Of a DNA stretch of 64,000 nt, positions 10,881 through 21,842 are shown in pieces. How positions within the stretch are numbered: position 1 is the stretch's first letter; every line of letters starts with the position of its first letter. The position numbers and the translations under genes are program-made. The notes under the pieces were generated by a model. The model worked only from the letters and a program-made list of their open reading frames with translations, was not told where the DNA came from and did no database searches. The stretch comes from Sesbania bispinosa (Eukaryota > Streptophyta > Magnoliopsida > Fabales > Fabaceae), in NCBI GenBank assembly GCA_026901365.1, contig QLOH01000121.1, positions 1,116,001 through 1,180,000 on the forward strand. Direction: 5' to 3'.

Positions 10881-11218
10881 GATAATATATAGAGAAGATC
10901 GGAAGTACTAACATGCATTAAATTAACCCACTCCAATATTTTCGTTTAGGAAATCTAAGAAGCTATTAGGTTAAGTCAATACAAGTTGATTTTATTAATT
11001 TTTATAATTAAAAAAATAAAACACAACACAATTTGTCGAACCAAACAAAGCTTAGATATGACTTTAGATGGCCAGAACAAGACAACTAAAGCTTCCAGCC
11101 TAGAAACGTACTCAAACCTCATTCTGCCCTAACACACATATTTTCTATTTTATTTCCTGCAAAACCTACCATGTCTTAAACAACCACACACACACTTGCT
11201 TACTCAAGCCCACGTGAT
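10881..11218. other. Downstream region of pectin methylesterase copy 1
   Basis: No gene seen. From about 10980 it matches 30340-30563, the region behind esterase copy 2 (shared words CACATATTTTCTATTTTATTTC and similar, with substitutions), so it belongs to the duplicated unit and probably holds the 3' UTR. Confidence 0.5.
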
Positions 11219-13375
11219 CTACAGGCCCTCAATGAAGTTCACGCCCGTGTTCTTCAACCAAACATTACCTTGGATGAGTTGTTTTACTGTAAACTTGCTA
11301 GCCTCCGCTGCACTTGTGATGACATGGTAACCAGGCCAATTCACTCTCTTACTAGTACCAGCGCCTGGGCCATTGTTCATGTACTCTCCATAATACAACG
11401 TTTTCAGAAAGTCCTTACTCTGGGCATCCCATTCAGCCCATCCAGTTGGGTCAATATGGTTGTCCACAAAGGATTGCATCACTACTGTTCTGGAGAACTT
11501 CTTCCACGGGCGACCCAGAAAAGTTTTGATGGAACCCACAACGGGCTTAAGATCTGAGCTTGGTGTTACGTCACATTGCTGGATTGAAGTTCCTGTGTTT
11601 TGGTTAGGGTCTTCTCGTCCTTGGGCCGTTACCATGTTTTTTTGGTTATTCATGGGCTTTCGGGCCACCAGCTTGCACTTCTGGAACAAACAGCTGCGTT
11701 TCCGAAGATAAAGTCAACGGTTCCGGTAATGAAGGAGTCACGGTAGAACTGCCTGTTGGAGTGGGCGTAGAGAGTGTCTTGGAAGGCGTCCATACGGCAT
11801 CGGTTTATAACGGATTGGTCGGCGCCAACACGGAGAGCCACTGCCTGGTGCTTTTGTGGGCCTGCTGTGTTTTGGAACCAAATGTCTTGGGCTATAAATC
11901 CATCTCCCACAGCAGCTGCAAACTCATACTATTATGTGGTTAATGATGAAAAGCCCAAAAACCGTTACATAGCTTTATAAGTAATACTAAATACTGAATA
12001 CAAGAAGCTGCAGGACAAGCAACATATGGGCCAGGCCCAAGACTAATGGACTCTTTAATCCTTGATATTTTGCTAGGCCTTTCAGATACAGTGAGAGAGC
12101 ATGAACGGAAAAAAAATTTAAACGTGCACTGTTTCTAGATTCTCCGGCTCTTAGCAGATCATAATATTAGTTAAAAATAAAAAATGTATCTTTCATTATC
12201 TTCCCTTTCTAAACCCCCGTCCAAACAAAGATAGATTCTAAAAAGCTGGTAGAATTAGGTATGGAGTGTGGACTTGTAAACTTTATTAAAAATAAAGGAA
12301 CTGTACTCATGGCGTAATTCAAGTAATTAAGAAAGAAAAGAATATAAATATATAATAAACAAAAGGGAAAAAAGGGAAATACAGACAATGAGTTGAGGGA
12401 GGATCCATACCAACAGTGGCACTTTTGAAGGTGGTAGATCCATCAATAACATTCAAGTTGCCGGTGATTACAGTTGCATCCATACCATCACCCACGAGCA
12501 TCACATTCTTTTTCTTCTTACCAATTTCCACGTTCTCTTTGTAAGTTCCCTTTTTCACATAGATCACATACCTTGTCTTACCATTGTCGGGTGCCGATGC
12601 AATAGCCTCAGCCACAGTCTTGAACTTTCCACTCCCATCCTTAGCCACCACAACATTGGCCTTTATGTCCCTAATCGAAGACTCCAAAAGCCTTCGTTCT
12701 TTGCTTGTCACCCATGAGGGAAAGTCCCCATTTAATGACTCATGAATGAATTGCTCATTACCCTTTGGAGGCAAAACAGCAACAAGCATAGCCAGAGAAG
12801 TTCTGGCTCTTGACATCAAGTCCTCAAGCTCAGCCTCCATAAGTGCCCGTGATGGACCTTCTAATCCATCCAAACAAGTTGCATGGTTAGTGAGCACACT
12901 GCTTAGCCATGAGTGTGCATCTTGTTGAGAATCAATGGTATTTTTTGTTAGAGCCACCACTGAATCCCATACTCTGTCTATTGACAAGTCCATTAGTTGC
13001 TCACAGTCGTGCAAAGCGACTTCCTCTTTGGGATTGTTAATCCTGTGTTTGATAGCTTTGACTGTGTCCATAGCATTTTGAATCTGTGGTGTGGATTTGG
13101 TCAATAGAGATATAAGTAAGTTCAATTTGTGGTCATTTGTGGTGGCCAAGATTGGACCTTGTGCTACCTCTGAGACATGAGCTAAGCAGGATTTTGTGTC
13201 AAGTGCATGCTCACAGACATGGGAGATGAGGTGAGGTTGAAGAGGAGGTGGGATTGAAGATATAAGAAGCAATAAGGGCTGAGGAGCTTATGATAGCAAC
13301 TAAAGAGAGGATTAACCAGAAAGTTTTGGAAAGGGAATTTCTGGGCTTGTCTAACAAAGATTGTTTGCTAGCCAT
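11219..13375 (-). pseudogene. Pectin methylesterase with inhibitor pro-domain, copy 1 (two frameshifts)
   Basis: This is a type I pectinesterase gene: exon 1 at 12411-13375, a GT-AG intron at 11916-12410, exon 2 at 11219-11915. The enzyme would demethylate cell-wall homogalacturonan. Visible parts are a hydrophobic N-terminal anchor (FWLILSLVAIISSSALIASY), a PMEI domain (from VCEHALDTKSCLAHVSE), an RRLL processing motif, and a catalytic domain with QAVALRVGADQS, QDTLYAHSNRQFYRDSFITG, GTVDFIFGN and LGRPWK. Expected length is about 550 residues, normal for the family. Two lesions exist: the anchor frame does not join the PMEI frame (about 13215-13300), and one base is missing near 11689 after FIFGNAAV, where copy 2 has the expected bases. 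Otherwise the sequence is well kept, so a recent pseudogene or assembly indels are both possible. Confidence 0.85.
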
Positions 13376-13439
13376 ACTAGTGTGATAGTTTACTAAGTTA
13401 CTGGCTGTTCTTGGTGATCATTTGTTTCCTTCACGTTCC

Positions 13440-13446
13440 TTTTATA
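13440..13446 (-). promoter_or_regulatory. TATA box of esterase copy 1
   Basis: TATAAAA on the minus strand lies 65 bases upstream of the ATG at 13375. The same box at the same distance occurs in copy 2, so it is probably the core promoter of the ancestral gene. Confidence 0.6.
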
Positions 13447-13449
13447 GAC

Positions 13450-14465
13450 CAACAAGTACTCCATTTTGTTGAGGGTGAATACAAATCCATGGACGCCTGC
13501 GATTTATTTATAATTTTTTACCCATTAAATTAATGGTATCTAGCTCGTGACTAATTCTGTATAGCATAATTTATAATAAACTCTAAAGTATGCATGAGGA
13601 ATTAGGCTTTCAGCTTTATGCTTAATAATTAAAAGTGTTAATTATGTTATTTTTCCCTAGATTTTTTATCCCTATAATTTGAAATTAGTGATTTACTATT
13701 TAAAAGTTGAAAATATATCAACTTATTTCGTATAGATTTTTGTAAGAATTTTTTTACAAATTCTTATTAATAAGAACTAAAATGATTATTTTTAAGAGAC
13801 TGAAAAGGACGGATTTTAAGTTATAAAAATTAAAAATAAATCTTAATTATATTTTAAAGAAAAAAATAGTTTAACCGATAATTAAAAAATATCATATCGA
13901 TTATGTGCATAATTGTTTTGTATTGCACGAATGTCTAGGAGATAGGATAATACTTTTGTATATATAACAGTATGAAACCAAAGTGGTAGACATACATTAT
14001 TACTGAAGTGTGCGCATGCATTTTGTCTTTTATATTTGCATGAATGATTCGACAAAGACATTGTATATAATTAAAAGAAAGTGGAAGACATTATTACATT
14101 CAGTTTTACTTAATTATATTCCGGATCCCGGTTCTACAACTAGAATACAGCAAATTTAAAAGTAGATAAGGTATGTCCACAAGAGGGCTCCGACTTCGAT
14201 TACGACATAAGATTCGCTTCGGGATATAGATATATACCTTTATCCCTCTATCTTTATCTTGTAAGATAGTGAAAGTAGTAAAAAAAAAAAATTAACATAA
14301 GAATATAATAGTAATTTTTTAACAAAATTTTTAAAAATACAAAATTTAAACATAAAAATAATTTTTAAAAGAAAAAATTTAATTTAAAAAAAAAATATAA
14401 TATGAAATTTAAAACATACTTGATAAAAATATAATATAAAAATAAAATAACATATATATATAAAA
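13450..14465. other. Promoter-side and AT-rich intergenic DNA
   Basis: The part up to about 14110 aligns in blocks with the upstream region of copy 2 (for example AGAAAGTGGAAGACATTATT here and its counterpart near 33625). The rest, 14280-14460, is A/T-rich low-complexity DNA before the Ogre fragment. No gene seen. Confidence 0.5.
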
Positions 14466-17400
14466 TAAGAAGTTACGAAAATAAATTCTGATATCAATTA
14501 TCCTTTAGATGAATATGAGGACAACGAAATAAATATTGTTGAACTAAAACCAGGTCCACATTATAGCTGTGTATCCTTGAGGCCTTATGATTCAAAAGAT
14601 AATAGGAAAAATTCAAAGAAACCTAGTTATAATTTCGATATTACTAAAGCACACCAAATCTTCGATATTCTTCTAAAGGATAAGCAAATTATTCTAGGAG
14701 ATGGTCATAAAATTTCTTACCCTGAACAATTAAAAGGTCGAGAGTATTGTAAGTTTCACAATACCTTTAGACATTGAACTAACTACTGTGTCCGTTTCAG
14801 GGATCTTATCCAAAATGCAATCAAAGAAGGAAGACTGAAATTCAAAGAGAAACAAAAAATGGCAATGAAGATTGATTCAGATCCTTTTGCTGCCAATGCT
14901 AATTATGTGGAACCTCTCGAGGTCTTAATGGTTGACTTCGAGAAAGTTGGAATCAGTGATCCCATGGATGGGGATATTGATCGATTCGAAGAAGAAGTGT
15001 CTCAAATTTACCCCAAAGCGGGGGAAACCTTGGTTGATTTCTTGACAAAAGAAAAATAAAACAATCAAGAAGTGATGTTGTGTCCTAGATGCAGCGCTAT
15101 CTTCGACAAGTCTGTTGCAAAGGCTTTTGAAGAATCAGAGAAAAAGAAGTTTCAAAATAGAAGGGCTCAGAATTTTGTTGGGCCTCAAAGAAACTTCAAA
15201 AGGAGTTTCGTGTCAAGAGCAGATACTCCTAACAATCAGTGGGTTGGAGGTTTCCAACACCTAAGGCCACATCAACAACTTGGGTGGAAACCAAATGTCT
15301 ACAACAGAAACTTCCAAAACCAGAATCGAAATGGAAGTTATGGAAGACCTCACTTCAAGGGGAAATTTAGTCGGGACACACCTATGACAAAAACTCAATG
15401 GAGGAGGTACCAAAGAATTAAGAGGGTAGAGCAAAATACTTTGTCTCAGCCTGGTCAACAATCCGGCCCTTCGAATTTTGTACAGATAGTGCAAAAAGAA
15501 GTGGGCCCATCAACCTATGCCCAGGTAGTACAAAATGGGAAACCAGTTGATGAAAAACAAACAGCCCCTATGGAGGATGTTTATAGTAATATGATTACAA
15601 AAAGCTTCAAATCAGGATTTCAAGATGATATTGAAGCGATATGCGGGGTTGTATCAATCCTTCCTGTAGAGTTTGCCCAATAGACGTTGGGTCCACAAGA
15701 GGAAGAAGATTTCGAGGATACTGAGTTTGACTATGGGTTAGATCCTTCGAAAGTTAGTTTTGTGACTTGGGCAGAACCCAAGTCAAATTCTGCTTTTTTC
15801 GATCCACCAAATGATTTCATGAAGAATCATTTGAAGCCACTCTTTGTGAGTGGGAGGGTTAATTGCTATTTTGTCAACCGAATGCTAGTTGATGGCGGTG
15901 TAGCCATAAACCTAATTCCAAAAAGTTCATTGAAGAAATTGGGGAAAACAGAAGAAGACCTACTTCCCCACAACATTGTAATAACATACTTCAATGGAAA
16001 AACTTCCAAGTCAGAAGGAATGGTGGTCCTTGATATTGAAGTAGGTGATGTAATTCGAGCTACAGTTTTCATTGTTGTTCCATCTAAGGCCAACTATAAC
16101 ATGTTGCTTGGAAGGGAATGGATACACGGAGTTGGAGCCGTACCTTCGACCCTTCATCAAAAACTTTTTATGTGGAATGATGAAGGAGAAATATGAGGGA
16201 AGTTGAAGCTAACTTTACCAGGTAAAAGCCAATACTGATTTAGTCGAATATGACAAGTTTCTGGGAAACGTGGCACCACTCCAGTTAGATGCTCCTTCTT
16301 ATAGAGAAGAAGGCATGTATCCTATCTATGTGAGACTCAATCTTGAGTCTGGTTTTGTTATTAAATATGAGGCCTAATATGAAACGGCCTATGAAGAATT
16401 TGAAGAATGACTTTTCAAGCTTTCTAGCTCGAATTTCGACCTATCTGGTCGAAAATAGGTTAAGAATGGCCCTGGAGGCCGAAAATAGTATAACCAGATT
16501 GGCCCTACTGCCCAAAGGTGGAATAAATTCGGCTTCAAAAGTCAAAATTAGTGATAAAAATCCAATTCGAGATGAAAAACAAATATCAAATACAAGTCTC
16601 AAAAAAATAGTGGCTTATATTAATGAACAGGGGGACAAAAGTTAATTGCATTTATAATGACACCCCTTTAGAGTTTTAGAAAAGTACAACCTCGAAAGGA
16701 TTCAGCATGAAGGCTCAAGATCCTCTAGAAGAAGTAAACTTAGGAGATGAAGGTTCGCATAGGCCAACATATATTTCGAAATTACTCGAACCTAAGTTTA
16801 GAATAGAATTGATAGAACTTCTAAAGGAATACAGAGATTGTTTTGCATGGGAATATGAAGAAATGCCTAGTTTAGACAAAAGATTAGTCGAACATAGACT
16901 TCCTTTATTCCCAGGAAGAAGACCAATCAAACAACCTCCTCACAGGTTTGCTCCTGAAGTAGTTTCAAAGATAAAAGAGGAAATTGAAAGGCTACTCAAA
17001 GCCAAGTTCATTCGAACTACCAGGTATGTTGATTGGATTCCAAATGTTGTGCCTGTTATAAAGAAAAACGGTAAACTTCGAGTTTGTATTGATTTTAGAA
17101 ATTTAAATGACGCAACTCCTAAAGATGAATATCCTATGCTCATAGCTGATATGCTAATTGATTCTGGTGCTGGAAACGAAATATTAAGCATGTTAGATGG
17201 GTATTCTAGATATAATCAGATTTATATAGCAAAAGAGGATATTTCGAAAACTGCATTTCGATGTCCTGGTGCATTAGGAACATATGAATGGGTAGTTATG
17301 CCTTTTGGTTTGAAAAAAGCTGGAGCAACTTATCAAAGGGCAATGAATACTATTTCATGATTTGATTGGAGATTTTATGCATATTTATATTGATGATGTT

Positions 17401-18717
17401 GTAGTAAAATTGAAAGTAAAACATGATCATTTGACTCATCTTAGAGTATCTTTCGAAAGAATGAGGAAATTTGGTCTTAAAATGAATCAAATCAAATGTG
17501 TTTTGGTGTTATGGTAGGAGATTTTTTAGGTTTTTTGGTCCATCAGAAGGGAATTGAGATTGATCGAAATAAAGCTCAGGCTATATTCGATACGAAGCCT
17601 CCTTCGACCAAGAAACAATTGCAATCTCTATTAGGTAAGGTAAACTTTCTAAGAAGGTTTATTTCCAACTTATCAGGAAAAACTAAAGTATTTTCTACCT
17701 TATTAAGGTTGAAAAAGGAAGAAGAGTTCGTGTGGGAACTCAAACACCAAGAAGCCTTCGAGGATATCAAGAAATACTTGGCAAATCATCCAGTTATGGC
17801 TCCTCTCACCCAAGGGAGACCTCTGAACCTCTATGTATCTGCATCAAATGAGACTATTGCAAGCATGTTGGCTCAAGAAGATGAAGATGGAATCGAAAGG
17901 GCTATCTATTATTTGAGTCGAGTGTTAAATGATGTAGAAACAAGATATTGTTCAATAGAAAACTTTGTTTGTCTTTGTATTTTTCTTGTACAATGTTAAA
18001 ATACCATATAAAACCTGTTGAGGTTATTGTATTTTTCTCATTTAGACATAATAAAGCATATGTTATCAAACCTATTTTACATAGTAGGGTAGGAAAATGA
18101 GCATTGGCCTTAACTGGATATTCTTTGACTTATCAACCACTTAAAGCAATCAAGTCCAAGTAATTGCAGATATTATGGCTCATCATTCGAATTTAGAATT
18201 TGAAGAAATAACTTATGTAGGAACAAAACCTTGGGAATTATATTTTGATCGTTCAAAGCATTCAGGTTGACTAGGGATTGAAATTTTGATAATTTCACCT
18301 AATAAGATTCCTACTAAGTTAATGTTCGAAGTAAAATATTCTCTTTCGAACAATGAGGTGGAATATGATGCCTTAATAATGAGACTCGAAGTTCTCTTAT
18401 CTCTTGGAGCTCGAAACGTTATAATTCGGGGAGATTCTCAATTGGTTGTCAAACAATTGACTCGAGAATATAGATATATTAATGAAAGATTGATCAGGTA
18501 TTTTGCTCGAGCAACAAGACTATTATATGAATTTGATGAAGTAGTTATATATCATATTCCTCGAATTGATAATAAAAAAGCTAATCGTTTAACTCAAATA
18601 GCCTCAGGGTATAAAGTTTCGTGTAAAAAACTTCAAAAGTTGATTCAAATAAAAGATGAAATTCCCTTAGGAGTCCCAGTTAATTGTAATGGAAACGATT
18701 TGGATTCGAATGATTGA
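14466..18717 (+). pseudogene. Tat/Ogre-lineage Ty3/gypsy gag-pro-RT-RH fragment
   Basis: Sequential blocks in different frames are: a gag C-terminal part with the lineage's unusual YCKFHNTFRH cysteine/histidine motif (14740-14800); a long gag-pol linker (14860-15680); a protease with LVDGGVAINLIPKSSL and LLGREWIHGVGAVPSTLHQK (15687-16196); an RT with VPVIKKNGKLRVCIDFRNLN and VVMPFGLKKAGATYQ (16707-17360) followed by a broken IDDV motif (17390); RNase H (17496-17999); and a second RNase H-like domain (18180-18717, EVKYSLSNNEVEYDALIMRL, IIRGDSQLVVKQL). The double RNase H is a known hallmark of Tat elements. The protease active-site S is replaced by G. There is no integrase. Several stops and frameshifts break the frame. 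Confidence 0.8.
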
Positions 18718-18779
18718 AGGAAATAGTTATTTGAATATTTAAAGAATCCAAGTGGGCAAGTAAATCGAAAGCTAAAATA

Positions 18780-19564
18780 TAAGGCTCTACAATAAGTCTA
18801 AACATTTTTCAATCCTCTTTTTCAAACCAATCACTCTTCCAAAATTAATTCTTTCAAATAAAGAAACAAACCAAAATATTTTCCAATCATCTTATTTCCA
18901 AATCCAAAATCAATCATTTCAAAAATCAAATCCAAATCAATCAACCAACCAATGAGTTTCAAAATTACGTGGATTTGATTTCTCCATTACAGCCGGGGAT
19001 ACGTAGGAGCGGGAACAGGACCCATCAAGCTAAAGTAAATTTTCAAAATATTTTTCCCTTGTTAATAAAATAACCAATCATTTTCTGAAATCATTTTTTT
19101 CAATTATTCTAAAAATACATAAAAAAATCAAGAATTTGAAAATATCAAAAAAGAATTTTCCAAAATGTCATTCTCCTTTTCAATAATAAAAATCAACCAT
19201 TTTTCTTAAATAAATCCTTCCATTTACTCAAAAATTGTCAAAAAAGGTAAAAAAAAAATAAAAAATTACAAAAATAGTTTAATTTCTTTTTAATTTTAAT
19301 GGGTAAAATAAAAAAATTTTAAAGTTAACCAAATTTGCCTAATCAATTAAAGGCGTCTTAGGACGGATGTCGTAGGGTGCTAATACCTTCCCTACACATA
19401 ATCGACTCTCGATTCCAAATCTGGTTCTGAAGACTGTTTTCTCTTAAAAGGGTTTTATTAAAATTTTCCCTTTAAAATAAATTTTGGTGGTGACTCCATT
19501 GAAACCTTTTAAATTTTTCCTTATTCAGCTCGCCTCCCCCCGTCGCGATCCCGGTTGCAACAAC
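18780..19564 (+). mobile_element. Truncated Ogre-type LTR (3' part)
   Basis: It contains the block ACGTGG...GGGGATACGTAGGAGCGGG (18965-19015), which recurs inverted in both LTRs of the complete Ogre element at 34890-34930 and 44520-44560, and the block GGCGTCTTAGGACGGATGTCGTAGGGTGCTAA (19350-19385), also shared. It ends just before an Ogre primer site. Only about 0.8 kb of what is a 2.6 kb LTR elsewhere is present. It lies downstream of a pol fragment yet upstream of a leader. Confidence 0.7.
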
Positions 19565-19667
19565 TGGCGACTCCACTGGGGACATTTTAATTTTTTCCTT
19601 ATTCGGCTCGCCTCCCCCCCCCCCGGTTGCGATCCCGGTTGCGACAGCTGGCGACTCCACTGGGGAC
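19502..19667 (+). repeat. Tandem duplication of LTR end plus primer site (tRNA-Arg)
   Basis: Two units of about 84 bp each contain CCTTATTC(A/G)GCTCGCCTCCCC, CGATCCCGGTTGC and TGGCGACTCCACTGGGGAC. The last motif is the primer site of Ogre elements, complementary to tRNA-Arg; copies start at 19565 and 19649. Units differ by a few substitutions and by the length of the C-run. Confidence 0.8.
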
Positions 19668-20107
19668 ATATAAGAGTCAAGCCTGTTATAATTAATTGTG
19701 CAAGGTAAGTTAATTGTTGAAAATATTTATGTTACCCGTTTTTTTTGTTTTTTGTATATATTGTAAATATTTTGTTCATAATGTTTTATATATCTCTTTT
19801 ATTGTGAAATTTCATTCAATATTTTATTTCATTGTAAATACACTTTGTTTCAACCTTAGAATAGAAGATTGTGATATGTGTATATATCTGATGTTTGTTT
19901 TGTTTTGCAGGAAAGATAGTTATTAGGTTCAAATTTTTGTATGCTCCCTGCACACACTCCACATTCACTTACCTCACACACTTATTGGGCTCTATACCCG
20001 AGCCTGTGCGAGCCTAAGATGAGAGGATGTCCCAACAATTGCTATTGAGGTGTCTTGTGCTCACTTAGTGATTGTTGGTGCATCACTCAAATTGTTACTA
20101 GTAGCAG
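19668..20107 (+). mobile_element. Ogre 5' leader fragment with a possible intron
   Basis: It is homologous to the leader of the minus-strand Ogre element (43690-44137), for example CACACACTTATTGGGCTCTA near 19975, inverted at 43794-43815. A donor AAG/GTAAGT at 19704 and an acceptor TTTGTTTTGCAG at 19899-19910 would define a 206-bp leader intron. The fragment is cut at 20107 by the Sirevirus LTR. Confidence 0.65.
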
Positions 20108-21437
20108 TGTGTAGAAACCATAAGAAACACTGGAAGGGGGGTTGAATAGTGTTTTATATGTTTAAACAGATTTTATGAAAACCTTTTCACAAGCAGTACT
20201 TTTCACAAGGAGTTTTTAGATACTTGCTGAAACTGGGTGTTTAAGGTACTTGCTGAAGTGACTTCAGCAGGTCCAGAAAATGTTTTTGGAAACTTGTTTC
20301 TAAATATCTTTTGAGATTATTTTCAGTTCAAGCTTATAAAAAAGTTATTCAGAACCCTCTTGTTAGCTTAAATAACAGATATAGTGAGATAAGGGAAGAG
20401 AAGACTTAGCCAAGAGATTTAACCTGGTTCACTCACATCCACCGTGAGCTACGTCTAGTCCCAATGCCAAACCAGCAAAGGATTCCCACTAATTGATCAC
20501 AGCTACAAGTATTCTTTGAACACACAGCCTCTCCAGGCTAAAACCCAAGTATTGTTTCAAACACGGTCTCTCCAGGCTAAAACCCAAGTATTGTTTAAAC
20601 AGACAGCCTCTTCAGGCTCAAACACAAACAATGTGTAAAAAGAAAATGCTTAAGCTTTTAAACTACACAAGTTTAAAGCCTAAACTGGGTAATATGTACA
20701 AATAAATGAGTATAACTCAGGATAAGAAATTGTTGTACAAATTAAACAAATGAATATATTTCTCAGAGAATTTTAGCAGCGGTTTAGCAAGTTGGTTCGT
20801 TCTCACTATTTCTTTTGCATGATACTTCATATATATAGGAGAAGGGAAATGAGATTGGTAGACTTCTCTAAATCCCGTTGAGAGATAGTTTTCTTCCCGT
20901 CGTGACATATAGCCTTGGTAGCTTGCAGTAGCAAGTGCAACAGGTAGTAGGTGTCAGCAGCGCAGACTCTACTTTTTTTAGCACAGTGTACTTCCACAAC
21001 AGACATTGCCTTTTTGGTGACTAGAGATTTGAAATATGCGAAAAAGCAAATGTTCTGACTTTCCAGAAGGAGAAGAAGCACAGACAACTGAGAAGGGCTA
21101 CGATTGACTTGAGTCTTCAAAAGGAATTAACAGAGAAACTCTTTTCCAAAAAGATACAAGTCTCTGTACGATGTCTCCTATCTTCAGAAGGTTCTCTGGC
21201 TTCAGTAGGTCTTGATCAATCAGCAGGTTCCTCTTCTTCAGAAGGTTGCACCGCATCAGAGGGTTGCATGATTTTCAGAGGGTTGCTATATCAGACGTTT
21301 TCTGAAACACAGAAACTACCTTCAGTAGAAACTGTTCTTTCTTTTTAGTAAATTTAACCAGATTTGTTACTCATTAAAACTTAGGGTTATGAGACTTAAA
21401 CATTATTAACCATTTAATAATATTTTGAGACTCAACA
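20108..21437 (-). repeat. 3' LTR of the Sirevirus, with internal repeats and TATA box
   Basis: On the minus strand it starts TGTTGAGTCTC and ends in ACACA. A TATA-like TATATATATG lies at 20828-20837. At about 20515-20640 are three imperfect repeats of 45-50 bp built around AGCCTCTCCAGGCTAAAACC and AAGTATTGTTT. No reading frame. Confidence 0.7.
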
Positions 21438-21451
21438 TTCTCCCCTTTTTT
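21438..21451 (-). promoter_or_regulatory. Main polypurine tract of the Sirevirus
   Basis: The minus strand reads AAAAAAGGGGAGAA directly before the TG of the 3' LTR. Three more purine tracts of similar form occur upstream (around 21526, 21611 and 21677), a multi-tract arrangement known in Sireviruses. Confidence 0.7.
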
Positions 21452-21842
21452 AATGATAACAAATTTGCTTAAACTATCAAATATCTGAAGGGAATATAAA
21501 GAGAAATAAGTTTAAAGTTTAAAGAATTCTCCCCCTTTCTCAGGTATTTGGGCAGAATTAGTTTCTCCTTCTTCTTTACGAACTAAAACCAAAAAACTTG
21601 CTTTGCTTTGCTCCCCCTGAATAAGAGATATCTTCCATGAAATGAGCTTAACTTCAGATTTTGTTAGTTTATATTACTCCCCCTTTTGTCATCAATCAAA
21701 AGGGTGTCCAGAGCATGTGGAAGTAATAAATAAGCATCAGAGCAAGACAATTTCAGGGTAAATGAGTTGTTGAAAGAGTGTATAACATTAACAGTGCAGC
21801 CAAAACCAGTTAAGTTCAGCAGGTAAGCATATAGCAGCAAAA

